DNA from: Strigamia acuminata
Lineage: Eukaryota > Arthropoda > Chilopoda > Geophilomorpha > Linotaeniidae
Direction: 5' to 3'
Length of the DNA stretch: 64,000 nt
NCBI GenBank assembly: GCA_949358305.1
Contig: OX442315.1
Coordinates: forward strand, 21,850,427 to 21,914,426
Positions within the stretch are counted from its first letter, which is position 1, and the number at the start of each line of letters is the position of its first letter. The notes beneath the pieces are model-generated. The model saw only the letters and a program-made list of their open reading frames with translations. It was not told the DNA's origin and did not search any database. Below, piece by piece: positions 58,511 to 64,000 of this stretch. The position numbers and the translations under genes were made by a program.

Positions 58511-60129
58511 AATGAAAACGGGAAGAAATAAGCTGCATAATTATTTAATACTCATTAGAAAAGAATTTTAATGTTTTTGTTTTGTTTTTAAATTCAGTAA
58601 TCGTGTTTTTTTTTAAATTTCCTGATTTTAAAATCTGTTTATATTAAACTTATTTTAATGTGATGCATACTGAATCATTTATATATACAGAGATTATATA
58701 TACCCATTATATAAAAAAAACAGTATGTAAATAAATATATATTTCTATATATCTATTCTGTGATATTTTTCCAAACGATTTGTAATTGTATGAATATTCA
58801 AGACCAAAATGAAAAATAAAAATGTCTATATATGTAATTTAAGAATAGTTACAAGCGGTAAAATTGTTTAAAGTTTACACACAGAACATTCTATTGAATT
58901 GCATTGTCAACTTGACTATATAGAATAAAAAGAAAAGAAAAGTGTCCAATTTCACTCAATAGTGTCCACTCCCTTCAGCTACAGTTGCGACTAGAAAAGT
59001 GGAACTACCTTTTGTCAACAATACAATGATGATTCATATTACTTCGCGTTTATAAACACTCATACGTACAATTGAAATATTTCTATAGGTATAGCAGCTT
59101 CCGTGAGAGCTTTTAATTTTTTTTTTAGTATTTGATGACATTAAAGAGACGAAAATTGACATTAAGAATGTCAATTTCTACATTGCGATTTGGGGGAGAG
59201 CAAATGAATAAGAAATTGGATCTCGTCACTCCGTGTGAATAGAAAGAGCGTCATTCACGAGGCAGACAGTCAATCGCTCAATCTGGGCAAGGACACAAAC
59301 GAGGAGGGGAAAATCTGAGACGCACACTACGATTAGCGGCCGATTGTGCTTTCACTCGGGCAAAACCCCACTTCCACTTGTCACCGAGTCTATGCTTAAA
59401 ATGAAAAGCAGCCACTTGTGCATTGGTTCATTCGGATCACGCTAAGACGAAAAAAATTCGAACACAAAACCAGAAGTTCTAAGAGGATAACATGCGTCAA
59501 AACCTCCGAATAGGAAACATTCCCAAATAAAAATTCAACAAAAAAAAGATTATACAGCCTCAAGATGCCATATTCACCATTCCTTTCCTCAATACAAACA
59601 ATTTATTGAATATAGACATACAAATTCGTCCCAAAAAAGAACTTTTCATTCATAAAAAATAGAAATTAATATTTTTATTTATTTATAATAATTTTTATTA
59701 TTACGAAAACTTGCTCCGTAAACACTTTAATCCTCTCGCCCAAAGTGTCTCACCTTTCTTGAAACATTAGCCCTAAGACGTAAAGAAAAGCCATAGCATC
59801 CAAGAAGAAACTGCATCAGTAATGCAGAAGTAATCCATTGTGAACCAGATTGAGCCCGAGTCCCGCTTATAATTCTCTTCAAGTGGGTCCTCAATGAGGG
59901 GGGTTGCCACTAGAATAGATCCCCTGCCAAGAAACGTTTGCCCCCCTCATCACTATCTCCCGTAGCCCAATCCCACGTGCACATCACCATCCGAAAAGAC
60001 CCACGTGGTTTGCTCGATGGAGACCATCGAGTCCTCACTCGAGCGAGGGTAAGAAAACTTCGTGCTGACAAACGAACAACATCCAGGACAATCGCAAAGT
60101 TTGTTTGGATTCCAAACATCTTGAAGACG
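58511..60129. other. intergenic region, ZIP13 3' end and Vax upstream DNA
   Basis: The left part contains the ZIP13 3' untranslated region (AATAAA at 58730). The right part is GC-richer from about 59200, with long stretches free of simple repeats, and holds two E-boxes 28 bp apart. It probably includes the promoter and 5' leader of the homeobox gene. Confidence 0.5.
59974..60007. promoter_or_regulatory. paired E-boxes upstream of the Vax gene
   Basis: CACGTG at 59974-59979 and again at 60002-60007, each preceded by CC. Two perfect bHLH sites in the 160 bp before the homeobox start codon. Confidence 0.4.
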
Positions 60130-61064
60130 ATGGGAAATGAGAAAGATAGCAAGACGCGCGAATCTGCTTCAAGAGGACAAGATAATTCCCGCAAGAGGAC
60201 ATTGGATATTTGTAATGGAGATAAGACAATACCGGATTATTGCCAAACTCTACAAGTCACTGGTCAGTACCTCGCAGAAACTCACTTCAATTATTGACAA
60301 ACATACAAATTAATTATTTTAAACAAAGTTTTTATTTATTTATTTATTACCGAGTATTTTTTTTTGACGATTTAATTTTAAATTGGTAATTGTATTCGTA
60401 ATTTAATATTTGCACAGCTGTGTGCGGATAAACGGTATAGATACAGATTACGATCGCTTGCGGTTATCCACTCTTCTCGTATCCAGTATCATTTAATTGT
60501 GCTAACGTTATCTTTCTCAAATGTTGTTATCTCGTCGCGTATCTAAATCTTACAGTCAAATAGAAAAGAGGGAGAAAAATGTGGACATTTCAAGATTATC
60601 AGATTTTCTAAATTGTTTTGTAATTTTAGATACCCACGGTAATGTCAAACAGCTGCTGTTTCCACGTGGATTGGACTTGGATCGTCCCAAACGTTCTCGG
60701 ACGACCTTTTCAACTGACCAACTAAATCAACTCGAAGATGAGTTCCAAAGAAATCAGTATTTGGCTGGGCGTGATCGGTCTCAATTAGCTGATAAATTAG
60801 GTCTCTCTGAAACCCAGGTTGATACTATTTACATTTAGATGTGTAAACATGGTTTTAATTTGCTAATTGTTTCACTAGATTAAAGTGTGGTTCCAAAATC
60901 GACGCACAAAACATAAACGAGAAAAAAGCCGCGATTTGGAGCAACAAAAATCAATGGCAGAGACACATGCAACTTGTAATGTTCTACGTCTGCTTCAGGA
61001 AAACACACCCACTCAATTATTCACACCGACAGCTGGTCTGTACATGTTGCCTCCGAAATTTTAA
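60130..61064 (+). CDS. Vax: ventral anterior homeobox (Vax) transcription factor
   Basis: Nuclear DNA-binding regulator; in vertebrates Vax genes pattern ventral forebrain and eye. Three coding exons in phase, 60130-60262, 60630-60817 and 60879-61064, give 168 residues. The start is the first in-frame ATG; the frame is open upstream only with non-ATG codons. A DYC motif ends exon 1, as in vertebrate Vax. Then comes the family flank LLFPRGLDLDRPKRSR, and a homeodomain at about 64-123 with helix 3 KVWFQNRRTKHKRE (Trp111, Asn114). The Vax-type tail ATCNVLRLLQ follows. An intron of only 61 nt splits the homeodomain between positions 44 and 45. The protein is about half the vertebrate length because the C-terminus stops soon after the tail motif. 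Emx and Not families are the nearest alternatives, but the tail favours Vax. AATAAA at 61367. Confidence 0.88.
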
Positions 61065-61366
61065 GTGATGAAGAAATTCATTTTTCATTTCTCTTCTTAA
61101 AGACCATTAATTCTTGAGCTTGACATTATTTTAAAACAAATTCTGGTAACGCGCACTAATGATAATCAACTTGTTTGAGATGGCTATAGTAGTATCGTAT
61201 ATTAATTAAATTAATTACTCTTTTGGTCAATATTTGGTGTTGATTTTGGTTTATTTTCATGCTAAAATCTTGTCTCGTGATGATTTAATACAGCTTGTAC
61301 ATTTGTTTGATATCCTAAATATATGTATTATATCTTTTAATGTGTTAGCACGTGCTATATTTGTAA

Positions 61367-61372
61367 AATAAA
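61367..61372 (+). terminator. poly(A) signal of the Vax gene
   Basis: AATAAA about 300 nt after the stop codon, ahead of the palindrome-rich element. Confidence 0.5.
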
Positions 61373-61473
61373 GATTAAAATTATAAAAGCAGTTTGTTCT
61401 GTTGCGAAATATACTGAGGGAAGTTAACAATTGTCAATACAAGTGTCCATACACGCGCATTCGAAAAGTCATT

Positions 61474-61546
61474 AAAACGAGTGTAAACGTGTTTACACTC
61501 GTTTTCACACGACATTTACACGAATTAATTCGTGTAAATGTCGTGT
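61474..61546. repeat. two adjacent long palindromes
   Basis: 61474-61505 has 15-bp arms (AAAACGAGTGTAAAC and its complement) around GT. 61507-61546 is a perfect 40-bp palindrome with half ACACGACATTTACACGAATT. Either could extrude as a cruciform or fold in single-stranded DNA. Confidence 0.95.
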
Positions 61547-61725
61547 AAACTGGTTAAACGGAAACGGCCTGTACGCCACGTTTCCGTTTAAAATCTCCGT
61601 GCAACGAGTTTTCTCGTTGAAATCGGGTCTTGCTGGCAGCCATCTTGGATTTTCGTTAGATCGGTTGGAACGATGTCGATCGCAAGAACAATTTTTTAGC
61701 AGGTATTAGCCGCATTCTTGCGATC

Positions 61726-61876
61726 GAATGCGACCGATGTTCGATCGCATTTGTACGATCGAATACGGCCGACGTTCGACCGACGTTCGGCCGCATTTGT
61801 ACAATCGAATGCGGCCGACGTTCGGCCGCGTTTGTGCGATCTAATGCGGCCGGTGTTCGGCCGCATTTGTGCGATT
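61726..61876. repeat. CG-rich 35-bp tandem repeat of palindromic units
   Basis: Four units starting at 61726, 61761, 61807 and 61842. Three are 35 bp; the second is 46 bp because an 11-bp CGACGTTCGAC-type segment is doubled. Each unit is itself nearly palindromic (GCGGCCGACGTTCGGCCGC). GC content far exceeds that of the neighbouring DNA, and CpG is abundant. Confidence 0.92.
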
Positions 61877-62556
61877 GAGGCGGCTGTTCAGCCGATTCCC
61901 GTTCGGAAATAAATATTAATAATACAAATAATTAAAATAAATTTACATTTTATAATCATGTTTTTATAATCTCCTGTTTTTTTTTAGAGTAAAAAACAAC
62001 AATAATGACTATGGTTATTATTTGGACTAATTTAATATTTACACTTGAATTTACACTACTGAATTTTACACAGAAATTTATTTTGAAACTCGAAAATTGG
62101 GTCGTTTAACTTGAAATTTACACTACCAGTTGCACTGGTCGTTTAGTGCAAATTACTTTTCGAATGCGCCTAGTACCTGAAAAGCTACGTCTATTTAAAG
62201 CACCTTGACATCTTGATGAGGTTGAACTGAACAAGACCGAACAAGACATAACTTGTCAAGTTCCCGAAAGGGGGTAGTTCTATAAAATTTTAAATTTCGC
62301 CAATAGAGGGAAGGAGAGTGCAGGCGGGAAAGACGAGAGAAGAAGCCTATATAGCTGACAACCCTACCAACAACCGTCTCATTTTTAAAATTTTTCTTTG
62401 TCTTGTCTGCTCTGAAGTCTCGACTTGTATCCACAGCAAAGAATAACGGAAGAGACGCCGTAAGATAGGAATGATTACATTACCCAAAACCTTCCATATC
62501 GTTATTTATAATTTTTAGAAAATAAGCTTCGTCGTTTTCGTTTACATTAAGCAACC

Positions 62557-64000
62557 ATGTCTGGCGATAAGGGCAAACCGCATCCTTTAAGTGATAGGTT
62601 GGATATTTTGAATCAAGTCAAAAGAATGGTGAATTCAGCCGACGCCGTTAATGCGATTGAACAACCGCGAGATAAGCTCGTAAAAGAGTTAGCAATGAAT
62701 AAGGTTATAAAACCGGAGAGTGGTAATAAAATTACTTAAAATTATGTTTTTAACAAAACTTATTATTTAAACAGAAACTGGTGAAAACAGTCGACATCAG
62801 TGCACTAGATGATCATGGAGAGCGATTAAAATCTCGAATTTCAGAATTGGAAAACACATTGGGGCAAACAAATTTAACATGTATAACTTAATTTATAACT
62901 TCACACAGCAACGATGAATTTTAATTTATGGAAATGTATTCAGCTTCATCCAATAGTGACTCGGACCCATCAAAACTACTGACCAGTTCCAATGTGGCAA
63001 CAGAAATAATAAGTAGTTATTTATCCACAATTAATCTTTAATCGTTAAAAATTAATATAAACAATTTAATTTCAGAGCCTGCTGGAGTGAGGGATGAAAA
63101 CAGCTCGCACAAATCTTACCAATTTCCACCAAATCCACATTTGCAACCAAAAAATACATCGACATCGGTTAGGTCTTCACAATTTATTACATCGCATTTT
63201 CCAACGACTAAAAGCTCTCAATTTGGAAATCCAAAAATGGTACAAAACAAATTGCCACAGGCAGGGTCTCATCAACAACATGTGCCACCATCGTCTTTTA
63301 AACCATCACAATTTATTCAAAAAAGCGTTTTAACACTACCGAATAACTCGAATATATCCCATACTCGCTTCACTGAAGCTCAACCACTGACAACTGTGCA
63401 AATGCGCCAACTAATGGCAGGTTAGACTGTTGGAAGAATGCTGAATAGTTTCATTTATAAAATTAATATTATTATTTTTTTTAATGTATTAGCTGGGCCA
63501 CAATTTCATACTTTGTACGGTGGTCGAATGACAGAATCGCGGAAATTAGAAGTTAAATCAGTCACAACTGACGCAATTGAAAAATTACATAGTTCGCTCC
63601 AGACGAGGCCATCAGGAACCGATGAGCTCCCGGATCCACCGAACGTTTTAGTTTCACTTTTGCCACATCAGAGACAAGCGCTTGCTTGGATGATTTGGCG
63701 CGAACAACAGCATCCAGCAGGGGGGATATTGGGTACAGTTATTTTAAATACTACTCTACACTCTGTGAATTTTTAAATAATATAAATATTCTTGTATATT
63801 TTTAAGCTGATGATATGGGTCTAGGCAAAACTCTTACCATCTTGTCGCTAATTTTGAAACGAAAAGAATTAAACAGCGTCGGCATGGGAAAATTCAATGA
63901 AACTAACAGCGAAATTGATGAAACTGATAGAAGTAAGAAAATGGACAAATTTGTTATTTTCATATTTATCGTTTTGATTATTTCTAGATCTTATAAAATC
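62557..64000 (+). CDS. TTF2: TTF2/lodestar-type SWI2/SNF2 ATPase, 5' part
   Basis: ATP-dependent enzyme that releases RNA polymerase II transcripts, notably before mitosis. The gene is cut by the right edge. Start ATG at 62557 (context CAACC). Exons: first from 62557, to 62705 or 62722; then 62775-62880, 62944-63012, 63076-63420, 63493-63732, 63807-63932, and a seventh from 63988. The N-terminal half is low-complexity, with a short coiled segment (SRISELENTLG) and a Ser/Gln/Pro-rich linker containing repeated SQF motifs. The helicase region starts with LLPHQRQALAWMIWRE and continues with Walker A ADDMGLGKT, encoded across 63807. This pair of motifs is most like TTF2/lodestar; HLTF/RAD5-type proteins are the alternative. 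The first donor is uncertain: AAG|GTTATA with acceptor 62774 is in phase and favoured. Confidence 0.85.

Larger units (their letters stand above)
61453..62171. mobile_element. palindrome-rich inverted-repeat element
   Basis: The ends share a perfect 15-bp inverted repeat, GCGCATTCGAAAAGT (61455-61469 and its complement at 62155-62169), and the right end extends to AGGCGC, as in the element at 4130. Near the left end are two long palindromes and shorter fold-back repeats (AAACGGAAAC/GTTTCCGTTT; CAACGAG/CTCGTTG). The centre holds 35-bp CG-rich tandem repeats. No transposase frame; no clear target duplication. It separates the Vax and TTF2 genes. Confidence 0.65.

Noticed and set aside
61718-61912. 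Arg/Asp/Val-rich repeat protein on the plus strand
   Set aside because: Artefact of the CG-rich 35-bp tandem repeat; no start, splice or domain support.

Overview
The window looks like AT-rich animal nuclear DNA, most probably from an arthropod. Genes carry many short introns with GT-AG borders, the HEXD, FipoQ, ZIP13, Vax and TTF2/lodestar families are all animal families, the F-box/LRR gene resembles the insect FipoQ type most closely, and the mobile DNA is a Ty3/gypsy element plus several short inverted-repeat elements. I cannot fix the species. Coding regions fill only about a quarter of the window.

Layout, left to right. 1-11184 is mostly non-coding; it holds a possible minus-strand terminal exon at 1103-1336, two short inverted-repeat elements (4130-4385 and 5722-6149) and a tRNA-like relic near 7417. 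A membrane-anchored hexosaminidase D gene (HEXD copy 1, plus strand, two coding exons) occupies 11262-13998. A gene-poor stretch follows. At 19198-30586 a complete 11.4-kb Ty3/gypsy retrotransposon lies on the minus strand, with 610-bp LTRs that look identical, a 4-bp target duplication (ATCT), gag, a pol reached by -1 frameshift, and a third gene downstream of pol (ORF3). ORF3 has its own intron and is not an envelope. The element sits inside an older GTATTACCC-ended inverted-repeat element. 30792-48537 is non-coding: a TA-flanked element with a 24-bp minisatellite (31431-31871), a near-perfect 2623-bp tandem duplication (35691-40942), several RFX X-box-like sites, and a 20-bp degenerate satellite.

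The right quarter is gene-dense. HEXD copy 2 (plus, 48651-50558, single coding exon) converges on an eight-exon F-box/LRR gene resembling insect FipoQ (minus, 53222-51224). That gene is divergent from a ZIP13-type zinc transporter (plus, eight exons, 54122-58510). Next come a short Vax-type homeobox gene (plus, three exons, 60130-61064), a palindrome-rich inverted-repeat element with CG-rich 35-bp repeats (61453-62171), and the 5' part of a TTF2/lodestar SWI2/SNF2 gene (plus, from 62557) that runs off the right edge.

The host genes do not form a pathway. The two HEXD copies are clear paralogs on the same strand about 35 kb apart, so the region probably began as a local duplication later filled by mobile DNA. 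The most interesting item is the retroelement ORF3: an 899-residue, non-envelope protein in the position and with the splice signals expected of an env gene. Exon models were built by hand from splice signals and reading phase; no database search was run.
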